This document shows, piece by piece, positions 51,439-62,100 of a stretch of DNA of 64,000 bases. Both the position numbers and the translations under genes were made by a program. Position 1 is the stretch's first letter. Each line of letters opens with the position of its first letter. This DNA is from Herbaspirillum rhizosphaerae (GTDB taxonomy: Bacteria; Pseudomonadota; Gammaproteobacteria; Burkholderiales; Burkholderiaceae_D). Below the pieces are notes generated by a model. That model was not told the DNA's origin and ran no database searches. It saw only the letters and a list, made by a program, of their open reading frames with translations. The stretch covers positions 551,935 to 615,934 of the forward strand of contig NZ_LFLU01000001.1 in assembly GCF_001189965.1 (NCBI RefSeq). The letters run 5' to 3'.

Positions 51439-52899
51439 ATGCAATACGTTTCCACCCGCGGTCACTCTGCAACACCTTCCTTTTCCGAAATCCTGCTGGG
51501 CGGCCTCGCACCGGACGGCGGCCTGTATCTGCCGGCCGACTATCCGCAAGTGAGCGGCGCCGAGCTGGATCAATGGCGCAAGCTTTCGTATGCCGATCTT
51601 GCGTATGAAGTGCTGAAAAAATTCGCCACCGACATCCCCGACGCCGACCTCAAAGCGCTGACGCACAAGACCTACACGGCCGACGTCTATCGCAATACGC
51701 GCGCCGGTGAGGACGCCTCGCAGATCACGCCGCTGCGCACGCTGGAAGACAAGGATGGAAAGAAGCTGGTGCTGCAGGGTTTGTCGAACGGTCCGACGCT
51801 GGCGTTCAAGGACATGGCCATGCAATTGCTGGGCAACCTGTTCGAATATGCGCTGGCGAAGAAAAATGCAGAGCTGAACATCGTCGGCGCCACCTCGGGC
51901 GACACCGGCAGCGCGGCCGAATACGCCATGCGCGGCAAGAAGGGCATTCGCGTCTTCATGCTGTCGCCGCACAAGAAGATGAGCGCCTTCCAGACGGCGC
52001 AGATGTTCAGCCTGCAGGATCCGAACATTTTCAACCTGGCCGTGGAAGGCGTGTTCGACGATTGCCAGGACATCGTCAAGGCGATCTCCAACGACCTCGA
52101 TTACAAGGCCACGCAAAAGATCGGCACCGTCAATTCGATCAACTGGGCGCGTGTGGTTGCACAGGTGGTGTACTACTTCCGCGGTTATCTGGCGGCGACG
52201 ACGAGTAACGAACAGAAGGTGTCCTTCACCGTCCCGTCGGGAAATTTCGGCAACATCTGCGCCGGCCATATCGCGCGCATGATGGGTTTGCCGATCGATA
52301 AACTGGTGGTCGCCACCAACGAGAACGATGTGCTCGACGAATTCTTTCGCACCGGCATCTACCGCGTGCGCAAGTCGGCCGAGACTTACCACACCAGCAG
52401 CCCGAGCATGGACATCAGCAAGGCGTCCAACTTCGAGCGTTTCATCTACGATCTGCTCGGGCGCGATAGCACCCGCGTCAAAGCCTTGTTCCACAAGGTC
52501 GAGACCGCCGGTGGCTTCGACCTGACCGGCGCTGCCGGCAGCGATGGCAACGAATTCGCCAGCGTGATCCGCTACGGTTTCGCCTCGGGCAAATCGACCC
52601 ACGCCGATCGCCTGGACACCATCCGCTTTGCCGAAAAGACGTACGGCATCACCGTCGATACGCACACCGCCGACGGCATCAAGGTCGCGCGTGAAAACCT
52701 CGCCGAAGGCGTCACCATGATCGTGCTGGAAACAGCGCTGCCGGCCAAGTTCAACGAAACCATCCGCGAAGCGCTGGGCCGCGATGCCGAACGCCCGGCC
52801 GGTTTTGAAAACATCGAAGCGCTGCCGCAGCGTTTTGAAGTGATGCCGGCCGATGCGGCGAAGGTGAAGACGTTCGTGGCCGGGCATACCGGGCTGTAA
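51439..52899 (+). CDS. thrC: Threonine synthase
   Basis: A 486-residue PLP enzyme of the longer (class II, yeast/E. coli-like) threonine synthase type. MQYVSTRGHSATPSFSEILLGGLAPDGGLYLP at the start, PTLAFKDMAMQLLGN with the PLP Lys, GATSGDTGSAAEYAM and VPSGNFGNICAGHIARMMGLP. It makes threonine from O-phosphohomoserine. The open frame is longer upstream inside the luxR gene, but the ATG at 51439 is the family start. Located 5.9 kb from hom. Confidence 0.97.
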   Translation: MQYVSTRGHSATPSFSEILLGGLAPDGGLYLPADYPQVSGAELDQWRKLSYADLAYEVLKKFATDIPDADLKALTHKTYTADVYRNTRAGEDASQITPLRTLEDKDGKKLVLQGLSNGPTLAFKDMAMQLLGNLFEYALAKKNAELNIVGATSGDTGSAAEYAMRGKKGIRVFMLSPHKKMSAFQTAQMFSLQDPNIFNLAVEGVFDDCQDIVKAISNDLDYKATQKIGTVNSINWARVVAQVVYYFRGYLAATTSNEQKVSFTVPSGNFGNICAGHIARMMGLPIDKLVVATNENDVLDEFFRTGIYRVRKSAETYHTSSPSMDISKASNFERFIYDLLGRDSTRVKALFHKVETAGGFDLTGAAGSDGNEFASVIRYGFASGKSTHADRLDTIRFAEKTYGITVDTHTADGIKVARENLAEGVTMIVLETALPAKFNETIREALGRDAERPAGFENIEALPQRFEVMPADAAKVKTFVAGHTGL

Positions 52900-52922
52900 T
52901 CTGCCGCCGACGTTGTGCGAAG

Positions 52923-52957
52923 CTGGGTCCCGACGCAAGCCGGGACCCAGTTTTTTT
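52923..52957 (+). terminator. Terminator after thrC
   Basis: CTGGGTCCCG (52923-52932), 8-base loop, CGGGACCCAG (52941-52950), then T7. Confidence 0.92.
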
Positions 52958-53096
52958 ATGCGTCATACAAACCTTCCCGGCTGACGTCAGTGCACAGTCA
53001 GATTGCGATGCCACGATGCCACAATGTCGCTATTGCGGCACGTTTCATCCCTGATTATTCCCTTCCATTAGCGGTCATTGAATTGCGGAATCGGAC

Positions 53097-54350
53097 ATGG
53101 CAAACCTGTTGAATGCCGGAAATCTCATGATGCTGGCGTTGGCGCTTTCTGCCGGTGCGGCCGGCGCTGCGCCGGATGAGCAAGCGCTCGGTCAGGCTGC
53201 GGGTTATCCGGCCGCGAAGAATCTCCGGCAGGCGTATCAGCAAACCTACATTGTCGGTTCGTTCAGCGCGATGGACAGTTTCAATCCTTCGTGTTCGCAG
53301 GCGCCGTCGGATCATCCTTTGCCATTGACGAGTGCCGCCGTGCCGACGGCATTTACTTACCGTTTTCGCGGAGACTCTTTTACGCTGGACGACTACATGC
53401 AGCGCCAGCGCGTGACTGCGCTGGTGGTGGTCAAGGACGGTAATATTGTGGCCGAGCGATATAACTATGGCCGCACGCCGCAGATGCGCATGCTCTCCAA
53501 CTCCATGGGAAAAACCATCGTCGCGCTCGGCATCATGAAGGCGCTGGAAGAGGGCAGGATACACTCGCTCGACGACCGGGCCAAAGACTATGTTCCCGCA
53601 CTTGCCGGTTCGCTGTATGGCGAAACGCGCATCCTCAATCTGATGCGCATGGCCTCGGGCGCCAGCTATGTCGAAGACTATTCCGCTCACGACGATCGCG
53701 CCAGCTTCAACGAAGTCATGCGCAAGGCGGGAGTCTTGCAGGCGGTACGCAGCGTCACCAGGCGCAGTGATCCTGAGGGAGAACGCTTCAACTACGCCGG
53801 CGCGCAGACTGCAGCGCTTACGCTGGTGCTGCGCGCCGCCACCGGGCGCAGTCTGTGCGACTACATCGAAGAAAAAATCTGGAAGCCGATCGGCGCACAA
53901 GCCAGGGCGACGTGGCTGCTGAATCCGGCGGATGACGTCGAACTGGGACAGGGGGGATTCAACGCCACTGTCCACGACTATGCGCGCCTGGGCATGATGA
54001 TGGCTGCTGACGGCCAGGTGCGGGGTAACGCGGTGATAGAGCGCGAACACTTGCTGGACATGACCGACGCCGGCCGCCAGCCGCCGGCATTTCGGCCGGG
54101 CAGCATGCAATATCACGGCAGCACCTACGCCGGGTATGGACTGCAAACCTGGATCCTGCCCGGCAGCCGTCGCCGTTTCGCCCTGCTGGGGGTGTACGGC
54201 CAGGCGATTTTTGTCGATCCCGAACTGAATTTGGTGGTGGTGCACATGGCGGCCGGCAAGGACGCATCGGGCGACGCCAGCGGCACGCACCTCGGGGCAG
54301 AGCGCGATGCCTTGCTGCGCGGTATCGTGGCTGCCTACGGCAAATGGTAG
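53097..54350 (+). CDS. Class C beta-lactamase-type serine hydrolase (6-aminohexanoate-dimer hydrolase-like)
   Basis: A 417-residue protein with a signal peptide (about 1-25, ends AAGAAP). The beta-lactamase fold is shown by the SxxK motif SMGK (136-139, in MLSNSMGKTIVALG), a Tyr motif region (RFNYAGAQ) and GYGLQTWILPG in the last third. Homologues include NylB and esterases that act on amides and esters. It stands alone on plus between thrC and the LysR gene. Substrate unknown; an antibiotic role is unlikely but not excluded. Confidence 0.82.
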   Translation: MANLLNAGNLMMLALALSAGAAGAAPDEQALGQAAGYPAAKNLRQAYQQTYIVGSFSAMDSFNPSCSQAPSDHPLPLTSAAVPTAFTYRFRGDSFTLDDYMQRQRVTALVVVKDGNIVAERYNYGRTPQMRMLSNSMGKTIVALGIMKALEEGRIHSLDDRAKDYVPALAGSLYGETRILNLMRMASGASYVEDYSAHDDRASFNEVMRKAGVLQAVRSVTRRSDPEGERFNYAGAQTAALTLVLRAATGRSLCDYIEEKIWKPIGAQARATWLLNPADDVELGQGGFNATVHDYARLGMMMAADGQVRGNAVIEREHLLDMTDAGRQPPAFRPGSMQYHGSTYAGYGLQTWILPGSRRRFALLGVYGQAIFVDPELNLVVVHMAAGKDASGDASGTHLGAERDALLRGIVAAYGKW

Positions 54351-54381
54351 CGGGTCCGGGCCTGCTCGCGTGTGTGAGCGC

Positions 54382-55290
54382 TCAGCGAGGGTGCCGCCAG
54401 TAACTCGGCTGTGCATAAGCATGCCGCAGGAAATCCACGAAGGTGCGGATGCGCAAGGGCAGATGTCGGCGCTGAGCAAAGACGGCATAGATCGCCGGCG
54501 CCGGCGCGATGAACTTGTCCAGCACCGTCACCAGTTCGCCCGATTCGATCGCTGCACCGACTTCCCACATCGAGCGCCAGGCCAGTCCCTTGCCGTTGAG
54601 CGCCCAGTTGTGCAGCACTTCGCCATCGTTGCAGACCATGTTGCCGCCGACTTTGTACACGCTGACCTTGCCGTGTTGCTTGAGCGTCCAGCCGCGCTGG
54701 CTGCCTTCGCTGCTGATCGCCAGGCAGTTGTGGCGGCTCAGGTCGTCCGGCGTTTGCGGCGTGCCGTGGCGGCGCAGATAAGCCGGCGCGGCCACGATGA
54801 CGCGATCGTTGTCGGCCAGTTTGACGCTGATCAGGTTGGAGTCGGTCAGGTCGGCGATACGGATGGCGACGTCGATGCCTTCGCCGATCAGGTCGACGAT
54901 GCGGTCATTCAGGTTGAGCGTGAGCGTGACGTCGCGGTGTTCCGCCAGGAAAGACGGCACCAGCGGCGCAACGTGCTGGCGGCCGAAGCCGGCCGGCGCG
55001 GAAATCAGCAAGCTGCCGCTGGCCCTGGCGCTGCGCTCCGACACCGACGATTCGGCGTCTTCCAGATCGGTCAGGATGCGTTGGCAGTCTTCCAGGAAGG
55101 CAGTGCCTTCGTTGGTCAGTACGATCTTGCGCGTGGTGCGCTGAAGCAATTTGACGCCCAGCCGTTCTTCCAGCGCATCGAGGCGGCGGCCGATCATGGC
55201 GGGGGCGATGCCTTCGGCGCGGGCAGCGGCCGACAGGCTGCCTTTGGCGGCGACATCGACGAAGGTGGAGATTTGCTTGAACTGATCCAT
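54382..55290 (-). CDS. LysR-family transcriptional regulator
   Basis: A 302-residue regulator. The N-terminal winged HTH (FVDVAAKGSLSAAARAEGIAPAMIGRRLDALEERLGVKLLQRTTR) is followed by a substrate-binding domain with LISAPAGFGRQHVAPLVPSFL and GIDVAIRIADLTDSNL. The start at MDQFKQIST (55290) fits the family; the frame extends 7 codons more. It is divergent to aceB, so it may regulate aceB or itself, although LysR proteins of this CrgA-like subgroup often control other targets. Confidence 0.9.
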   Translation of the reverse strand: MDQFKQISTFVDVAAKGSLSAAARAEGIAPAMIGRRLDALEERLGVKLLQRTTRKIVLTNEGTAFLEDCQRILTDLEDAESSVSERSARASGSLLISAPAGFGRQHVAPLVPSFLAEHRDVTLTLNLNDRIVDLIGEGIDVAIRIADLTDSNLISVKLADNDRVIVAAPAYLRRHGTPQTPDDLSRHNCLAISSEGSQRGWTLKQHGKVSVYKVGGNMVCNDGEVLHNWALNGKGLAWRSMWEVGAAIESGELVTVLDKFIAPAPAIYAVFAQRRHLPLRIRTFVDFLRHAYAQPSYWRHPR

Positions 55291-55344
55291 AGGGGTACTC
55301 TCGAACTGCAAAGACGATCAGGCCATTATCTCTTCACTTGTGAC

Positions 55345-55404
55345 TAAAACGCAAAGATAAAGTGATAAAACGTTTCACTCATGGTCATTTAGTTTAAATA
55401 TACT
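55345..55404. promoter_or_regulatory. Divergent LysR-aceB control region
   Basis: The AT-rich 180-base gap holds AGTGA-N9-TCACT (near 55360) and TTAG-N10-CTAA (near 55389-55406) as small inverted repeats. TATACT (55399-55404) may be an aceB -10. The pieces are short, so the assignment is weak. Confidence 0.3.
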
Positions 55405-55470
55405 AAGTGCACAAAAATACAGTCTGACAACGAATTTCTTTACCCGCATTTCTTTACTGAGGAGCACAGC

Positions 55471-57057
55471 ATGACGCAATTGACACTGCCGGCCGGGATG
55501 CAGATTTCTGGTGAAATCAAGCCTGGTTATGAACAGATCCTGACGCCCGACGCGCTGGCGCTGGTAGCAAAATTAAGCCGCGCTTTCGAGTCGCGCCGCC
55601 AGGAACTGCTGGCCGCCCGCGCAGAACGCGTCAAACGCCTGGACGCCGGCGAGCGTCCCGACTTCCTGCCTGAAACTGCGAACATCCGCAGCGGCGACTG
55701 GAAGATCGCTCCTATCCCTGAAGCGCTGAAGTGCCGCCGCGTGGAAATCACCGGCCCGGTCGAGCGCAAGATGGTCATCAACGCCTTCAATTCCGGCGCC
55801 GACAGCTACATGACCGACTTCGAAGATTCGAACTCGCCGGTCTGGGACAACCAGGTCACCGGTCAGATCAATTTGTTCGACGCGATCCGCCGCACCATTT
55901 CGCTGGAATCGAACGGCAAGAGCTACAAGCTCAACGACAAGATCGCCACGCTGGTGGTGCGTCCGCGCGGCTGGCATCTGGACGAGAAGCACGTCACCAT
56001 CGACGGCAAGCGCATCTCCGGCGGCATCTTCGACTTCGCGCTGTTCCTGTTCCATAACGCCAAAGAGCAACTGGCGCGCGGCGCCGGTCCGTACTTCTAT
56101 CTGCCGAAGATGGAATCGCATCTGGAAGCCCGTCTGTGGAACGACATCTTCGTGATGGCGCAAAATGAAATCGGCCTGCCGCAAGGCACCATCAAGGCGA
56201 CCGTGCTGATCGAAACCATCACCGCCGCTTTCGAAATGGAAGAAATCCTGTACGAACTGCGCGAGCACAGCGCAGGCCTGAACGCCGGCCGTTGGGACTA
56301 CATCTTCTCCTGCATCAAGAAGTTCAAGAACGACAAGGACTTCTGCCTGGCCGACCGCGCCAAGGTCACCATGACGTCGCCGTTCATGCGCGCTTACGCC
56401 TTGCTGCTGCTGAAGACCTGCCACAAGCGCGGCGCGCCGGCAATCGGCGGCATGAGCGCACTGATCCCGATCAAGAACGATCCGGAAAAGAACGCCATCG
56501 CGATGCAAGGCATCATCAACGACAAGCGCCGCGATGCAACCGACGGCTACGACGGCGGCTGGGTTGCCCATCCGGGCCTGGTGGAAGCATCGATGAAGGA
56601 ATTCGTCGACGTGCTGGGCGACAAGCCCAACCAGTTCGAGAAGCAACGTCCCGACGTCGACGTCAAGGCGTCGGACCTGCTCGACTTCAAGCCGGAAACA
56701 CCGATCACCGAAGCCGGCCTGCGTTACAACATCAACGTCGGCATCCACTATCTGGGCGCCTGGCTGGCCGGCAACGGTTGCGTGCCTATCCACAACCTGA
56801 TGGAAGATGCGGCAACGGCGGAAATCAGCCGTGCGCAAGTCTGGCAATGGATCCGCAGCAGCAAGGGCAAGCTGGAAGACGGCCGCAAGGTTACCGCCGA
56901 CATGGTGCGCGCGATGATTCCGGAAGAGCTGGCCAAGGTCAAGGAAGTCGCCGGCACCGGCCCGACCTACGATCGCGCTGCAAAGATCTTTGAAGAAATG
57001 TCGACTTCGGAAACCTTCGCCGAATTCCTGACATTGCCGCTGTACGAAGAGATCTGA
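55471..57057 (+). CDS. aceB: Malate synthase A
   Basis: A 528-residue malate synthase. The family pieces are [55 protein letters not shown] and [13 protein letters not shown], with the catalytic Asp/Arg region present. It joins glyoxylate and acetyl-CoA to malate in the glyoxylate shunt. aceA is not beside it. A GAGGAGC ribosome site precedes the ATG. Confidence 0.97.
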   Translation: MTQLTLPAGMQISGEIKPGYEQILTPDALALVAKLSRAFESRRQELLAARAERVKRLDAGERPDFLPETANIRSGDWKIAPIPEALKCRRVEITGPVERKMVINAFNSGADSYMTDFEDSNSPVWDNQVTGQINLFDAIRRTISLESNGKSYKLNDKIATLVVRPRGWHLDEKHVTIDGKRISGGIFDFALFLFHNAKEQLARGAGPYFYLPKMESHLEARLWNDIFVMAQNEIGLPQGTIKATVLIETITAAFEMEEILYELREHSAGLNAGRWDYIFSCIKKFKNDKDFCLADRAKVTMTSPFMRAYALLLLKTCHKRGAPAIGGMSALIPIKNDPEKNAIAMQGIINDKRRDATDGYDGGWVAHPGLVEASMKEFVDVLGDKPNQFEKQRPDVDVKASDLLDFKPETPITEAGLRYNINVGIHYLGAWLAGNGCVPIHNLMEDAATAEISRAQVWQWIRSSKGKLEDGRKVTADMVRAMIPEELAKVKEVAGTGPTYDRAAKIFEEMSTSETFAEFLTLPLYEEI

Positions 57058-57118
57058 TGTAAGCCGGGGAGTGCAGCGGCAGAATGCATCGCCGCTGCGA
57101 ACCTCGTCGTCGAAATTG

Positions 57119-57146
57119 AAAACGCCCGCTGTTCGCGGGCGTTTTT
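57119..57146 (+). terminator. Terminator after aceB
   Basis: AACGCCCGC (57121-57129), loop TGTTC, GCGGGCGTT (57135-57143), with flanking A and T runs. 61 bases past the stop. Confidence 0.85.
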
Positions 57147-57181
57147 CATTGATCCAGAACTTAACTTATATGAATAATAGA

Positions 57182-57201
57182 AACGTAACTGAAGTTACGT
57201 T
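57182..57201. repeat. Small palindrome between aceB and csp
   Basis: AACGTAACT (57182-57190), GA, AGTTACGTT (57193-57201): perfect 9-base arms. No gene explains it; it might be an operator or a relic. Confidence 0.4.
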
Positions 57202-57288
57202 GTGCCGTGACGCACTGAGCCGTATCGCTATGCCCGATTGCGATCGGCGAGAGTCGGTCGCAAGAAAGGGCGCGAAACGTACAGACGA

Positions 57289-57319
57289 AAAAAATCCCCG
57301 AACATGTCGGGGATTTTTT
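57289..57319 (-). terminator. Terminator of the cold-shock gene
   Basis: AAAAAATCCCCGA (57289-57301), loop of 5, TCGGGGATTTTTT (57307-57319). On minus it ends with T7; it could also stop plus-strand transcripts. Confidence 0.85.
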
Positions 57320-57344
57320 CTTCATCTAGCTTACTAAGCGATGC

Positions 57345-57548
57345 TTAGATTGCTTGGATGTTCGAAGCTTGCTTGCCCTTAGGACCAGTAGTCACTTCGA
57401 AAGAAACGCGTTGGTTTTCTTTCAGGGACTTGAAGCCGTTCGATTGAATAGCCGAGAAGTGAGCGAACAGATCTTCGCCGCCTTCGTCAGGAGTAATGAA
57501 GCCGAAGCCCTTCGAGTCGTTGAACCACTTTACGATACCAGTTGCCAT
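57345..57548 (-). CDS. Cold-shock protein, CspA family
   Basis: A 67-residue single cold-shock domain with RNP1 (KGFGFITP) and RNP2 (DLFAHFSAI) motifs. It binds single-stranded RNA and DNA and loosens RNA structure. It has its own promoter and terminator and faces ispF upstream on the same strand. Which csp paralogue it represents cannot be told. Confidence 0.95.
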   Translation of the reverse strand: MATGIVKWFNDSKGFGFITPDEGGEDLFAHFSAIQSNGFKSLKENQRVSFEVTTGPKGKQASNIQAI

Positions 57549-57658
57549 GTTAATTCCTAAATAAGTTAATGTGGGCTTTGCCCGTTATTATCGTTTAAAC
57601 CTAGAGAGGAATGACAGACTAATACCGCACTACCAGCTCGAATCTTAACGACCATTTA

Positions 57659-57686
57659 ATTATACCGATTAAATTGCCAATGCAAG
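57659..57686 (-). promoter_or_regulatory. Promoter of the cold-shock gene with long leader
   Basis: Minus strand TATAAT (57664-57659) with CTTGCA (57686-57681) at spacing 16 as a possible -35. The start would be near 57652, giving about 100 bases of leader, as in cold-shock mRNAs that need long leaders for thermoregulated folding. Confidence 0.5.
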
Positions 57687-57710
57687 TGGTTTTCACTCGC
57701 GAGGAACAAT

Positions 57711-58205
57711 TTAATTTGCAGTCGGTTTGTATACCAAAACCACCGCTTCAGCGGCGATTCCTTCCTCGCGGCCCAGATAACCGAGCTTTTCATTGGTTTT
57801 GGCCTTGATGTTGACTTGCTCGACGGCAATGCCGAGGTCCGCCGCAATATGTGCCGTCATCTGCGGTATGTGGGGCGCCATCTTGGGTGCTTGCGCGATG
57901 ATCGTCGCGTCGACGTTGCCGATCAGGTAACCCGCAGCGGCTACGCGCTTGACGGCTTCGCGCAGCAACACGCGCGAATCGGCGCCCTTGAATTCGGCCG
58001 CGGTATCGGGAAAATGCCGGCCGATGTCGCCCAGTCCGGCCGAGCCGAACAGCGCATCGGTGATGGCATGCAACAGCACGTCGGCGTCTGAATGGCCCAG
58101 CAGGCCGGTCTTATGCGGAATGTCGACGCCGCCGATAATCAGTTTGCGGCCGGCCACGAGCGCGTGGCAGTCGTAGCCCTGGCCAATGCGGAAGGGGAAA
58201 GTCAT
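57711..58205 (-). CDS. ispF: 2-C-methyl-D-erythritol 2,4-cyclodiphosphate synthase
   Basis: A 164-residue IspF trimer protein. The metal site is in [10 protein letters not shown], followed by [30 protein letters not shown]. It cyclises CDP-methylerythritol-2-phosphate in the non-mevalonate isoprenoid pathway. It overlaps ispD by 4 bases, so both are translated together. Confidence 0.97.
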   Translation of the reverse strand: MTFPFRIGQGYDCHALVAGRKLIIGGVDIPHKTGLLGHSDADVLLHAITDALFGSAGLGDIGRHFPDTAAEFKGADSRVLLREAVKRVAAAGYLIGNVDATIIAQAPKMAPHIPQMTAHIAADLGIAVEQVNIKAKTNEKLGYLGREEGIAAEAVVLVYKPTAN

Positions 58206-58942
58206 TCTTGTCCTTGTAGAAATAATTCAGCCAGCGCGACGTCGTGCGCCAGCGTGACCTTGAAATTGCGCGGGCTGCCTTCCACCAGTTTCGGTTGCAG
58301 TCCCAGCATCTCGACGGCGCTGGCGTCGTCGGTGATGTCGCCCACGCGTCCTTGTTCTTGCGCGGCATCCAGCGCACGTTGCAGCAGCGCGTAGCGGAAC
58401 ATCTGCGGCGTCTGCGCCGCCCACAAATCGTTGCGCGGCACGGTTTCCGCCACACGTGAAGCATTGCTGCGCTTGAGCGTATCGACGATAGGCAGGGCCA
58501 GCAAGCCGCCGACGTCGTCGTCGTGCAAGGCCGCGATCAGCTTGTCGAGCAGGGCGTCATTGAGGCCGGGGCGGGCGGCGTCGTGCACCAGCACCCAGTC
58601 GTCGTCGCCGACTTGCGTGCGGATCGCCAGCAAGCCGTTGCGCACGCTTTCCTGGCGCGTCTCCCCGCCGCGGCGTACGACCGTCACTTTGCCGGCCAGT
58701 TGCGGTTGTGCTGCGAGGAAGTCGTCGATGTAGCCGTCCGCAGCGCTGACGACGATAAACGTGTGCGCGATGGCTGCATTGTCGGCGAAGGTGTCGAGCG
58801 CGTATTGCAGCATCGGTTTGCCGGCCAGCGGCATATATTGTTTGGGAGTTGCGCCGCCCAGACGCGCGCCGACGCCCGCAGCGGGGATCAGCGCGAAATG
58901 CCGGACGGGTCGGGCGGTGTTCTGTGAAGTTGGAGCGCTCAT
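58202..58942 (-). CDS. ispD: 2-C-methyl-D-erythritol 4-phosphate cytidylyltransferase
   Basis: A 246-residue enzyme with the nucleotide-binding [21 protein letters not shown] and the conserved [12 protein letters not shown]. It makes CDP-methylerythritol, the substrate stage before IspE/IspF. It is the upstream partner of ispF. mfd starts divergently 214 bases away. Confidence 0.96.
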   Translation of the reverse strand: MSAPTSQNTARPVRHFALIPAAGVGARLGGATPKQYMPLAGKPMLQYALDTFADNAAIAHTFIVVSAADGYIDDFLAAQPQLAGKVTVVRRGGETRQESVRNGLLAIRTQVGDDDWVLVHDAARPGLNDALLDKLIAALHDDDVGGLLALPIVDTLKRSNASRVAETVPRNDLWAAQTPQMFRYALLQRALDAAQEQGRVGDITDDASAVEMLGLQPKLVEGSPRNFKVTLAHDVALAELFLQGQE

Positions 58943-59156
58943 GCGAGATGCGCCATGACAGCCAGAAAGCAGGAAATGCCTGCTGAGCTCACCTTGCGGG
59001 GCGGCCTTGTCTGCAGAGGGCTTCGTTTATAATGTGAGGCTGAATTCTAAAGCTAAATTTGGCGCCTGATAACAAATCATTGTTAAGCAGGCCTTGGCTT
59101 GTCCAGCAGCATTTTGTCGTATTTTGCGCGCTTCGGTGCGCCTCCCTATCCAGCCA

Positions 59157-62100
59157 ATGTCTTTTGACCTGAAAAAAATCCTTCCCAAGCCGGGCGTGCG
59201 TTTCGTTCCTCCTGCCGTGCATGGCTCCGCCGACGCTTATTTGCTGGCGCAGGCGGCCGTTGCGCTCAAGGCCGACAAGCGCATGCTGACCGTGGTGGTC
59301 GCCAACGCCACCGACGCGCAGCGTTTGCTGGCGGAAATCCCGTGGTTCCAGCGCCAGGTTGACGGCGGCGACGACAACAGCAAGCTGCGCTGCCATCTGC
59401 TGCCGGACTGGGAAACCCTGCCTTACGATGCCTTCTCGCCGCACCAGGACCTGGTGTCCGAGCGTCTGGCGACCTTGTATGAAGTGCAAAACGGCCAGTG
59501 CGACGTACTCATCGTGCCGGCCACCACGGCCTTGCTGCGCATGGCGCCGCCAGGCTTTTTGGCGGCGTACACCTTTTTCTTCAAGCAGGGCGAAAAGCTC
59601 GATGAAGCGCGCCTGAAAACCCAGCTCACGCTGGCCGGCTACACCCACGTCACGCAAGTGATGTCGCCCGGCGAATATTCGGTGCGCGGCGGCCTGATCG
59701 ACATCTTCCCGATGGGATCGCCCTTGCCGTATCGCCTCGACCTGTTCGGCGACACCATCGAAACCATCCGCACCTTCGACGCGGATACCCAGCGCTCGCT
59801 GTATCCCGTGCGCGAGGTGCGTTTGCTGCCGGGGCGCGAATTTCCCATGGACGAGACTTCGCGTACCGCGTTCCGCAGCCGCTGGCGCGAAGTGTTCGAA
59901 GGCGATCCGTCGCGCTCGGCCATCTACAAGGATATCGGCAACGGCATCGCCTCGGCCGGTATCGAATACTACCTGCCGCTGTTTTTCGAAGAGACGGCAA
60001 CGCTGTTTCGCTATTTGCCCGACACCACGCTGTTCGCCACCGTCGGCGATATCGACCAGGCCATCAAGCGTTTCTGGAGCGACACGCGCTCGCGCCACAA
60101 CTTCCTCAAGGCTGACCGCGAGCGTCCGGTGCTGCCGCCGGAACAGGTTTTCCTGACCGACGAAGACTTCTTCACGCTGGTCAAACCATACGGCCGCCTG
60201 GCGCTGCAAACCGACGACGCACCCTCGGACTTGTCCGCGCCGATACCGAATATCGCCGTCAATCGCCGCAGCGAAGATCCGCTGATCAACCTGCGCGCCT
60301 ATCTGCTCAAAACCGGTAAGCGCGTCATGTTGTGCGCCGAATCGAACGGCCGCCGCGAAACCCTGCAGCAGTATTTCAAAGAATACGACTTGCACCCGGC
60401 GCTATGCGACGGCTATGAAAGCTTCATTGCCAACAACGAGCTGCTGATGCTGGGCGTGGCGCCGCTGCATGCCGGTTTCGAACTGGTCGATGCGGAAGTG
60501 AGCTTCATTACCGAGACTGAGTTGTATGCCGGTTCGGGCCGACGCGCGGGCCGCAAGAAGCAGGAAGCCGTCACCCAGGTCGAGCACATGGTGCGCGATC
60601 TGTCGGAGCTGAAAATCGGCGATCCGGTGGTGCACGCCAATCACGGCATCGGCCGCTACATGGGGTTGCTCAGCATGGACCTGGGCGAGGGCGAAACCGA
60701 GTTCCTGCATCTCGAATACGCCAAGGAAACCAAGCTCTACGTGCCGGTCTCGCAACTGCATGTGATTTCGCGCTACTCCGGCGCCTCGCCGGACGATGCG
60801 CCGCTGCACTCGCTCGGCTCCGGCCAGTGGGAAAAAGCCAAACGCAAGGCCGCGCAACAGGTGCGCGACACCGCCGCCGAATTGCTGAATCTGTACGCGC
60901 GCCGCGCCTTGCGTCAGGGCCACGCCTTCCAGTATTCGGCACGCGATTACGAAACCTTCGCCGAGAGCTTCGGTTTTGAAGAAACGCCCGATCAGGCAGC
61001 CGCCATCAACGCCGTCATCGGCGACATGACCAGCGGCAAGCCGATGGATCGCCTGATCTGCGGCGACGTCGGTTTCGGCAAGACCGAAGTCGCCTTGCGC
61101 GCCGCCTTTGTGGCCGTCATGGGCGGCAAGCAGGTCGCGATCCTGGCGCCGACCACCTTGCTGGCCGAGCAGCACGCGCAGACCTTCGCCGACCGCTTCG
61201 CCAACTGGCCGGTGCGCATCGCCGAGCTGTCGCGTTTCCGCAGCGGCAAGGAGATCACGCAAGCGATCAAGGGCATGAGCGACGGTACGCTGGATATCGT
61301 CATCGGCACGCACAAGCTGCTGTCCGACGACATCAAGTTCTCGCGTCTCGGCCTGGTCATCATCGACGAAGAACACCGTTTCGGCGTGCGTCAGAAAGAA
61401 GCGCTGAAAGCCTTGCGCGCCGAAGTGGATGTGCTCACGCTGACCGCCACGCCTATCCCGCGCACGCTGGGCATGGCGCTGGAAGGCTTGCGCGATTTTT
61501 CCATCATCGCCACCGCGCCGCAAAAGCGCCTGGCGATCAAGACCTTCGTGCGCGCCGAAGGCGAATCGACCATCCGCGAAGCCTGTCTGCGCGAGTTGAA
61601 ACGCGGCGGACAAGTCTACTTCCTGCACAACGAAGTCGAGACCATCGAAAACCGCAAGGCCATGCTGGAAGCCTTGCTGCCGGAAGCGCGCGTGGTCATC
61701 GCCCATGGCCAGATGCACGAGCGCGATCTGGAAAAGGTGATGCGCGATTTCGTCGCGCAGCGCTCCAATATCCTGCTGTGTACGACCATCATCGAAACTG
61801 GCATCGACGTGCCGACCGCCAACACCATCATCATGCATCGCGCCGACAAGTTCGGCCTGGCGCAGCTGCATCAGTTGCGCGGCCGCGTCGGCCGTTCGCA
61901 TCACCAGGCGTACGCCTATCTGCTGGTCAACGACGTCAAGGGCCTGACCAAGCAGGCGCAGCGCCGTCTCGAAGCGATCCAGCAGATGGAAGAGCTGGGC
62001 AGCGGCTTTTACCTCGCCATGCACGATCTGGAAATCCGCGGCGCCGGCGAAGTGCTGGGCGACAACCAATCGGGCGAGATGCACGAGATCGGTTTCCAGA

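Noticed and set aside
51202..52938. 578-codon open frame on minus, antisense to thrC
   Set aside because: Shadow of the well conserved thrC.
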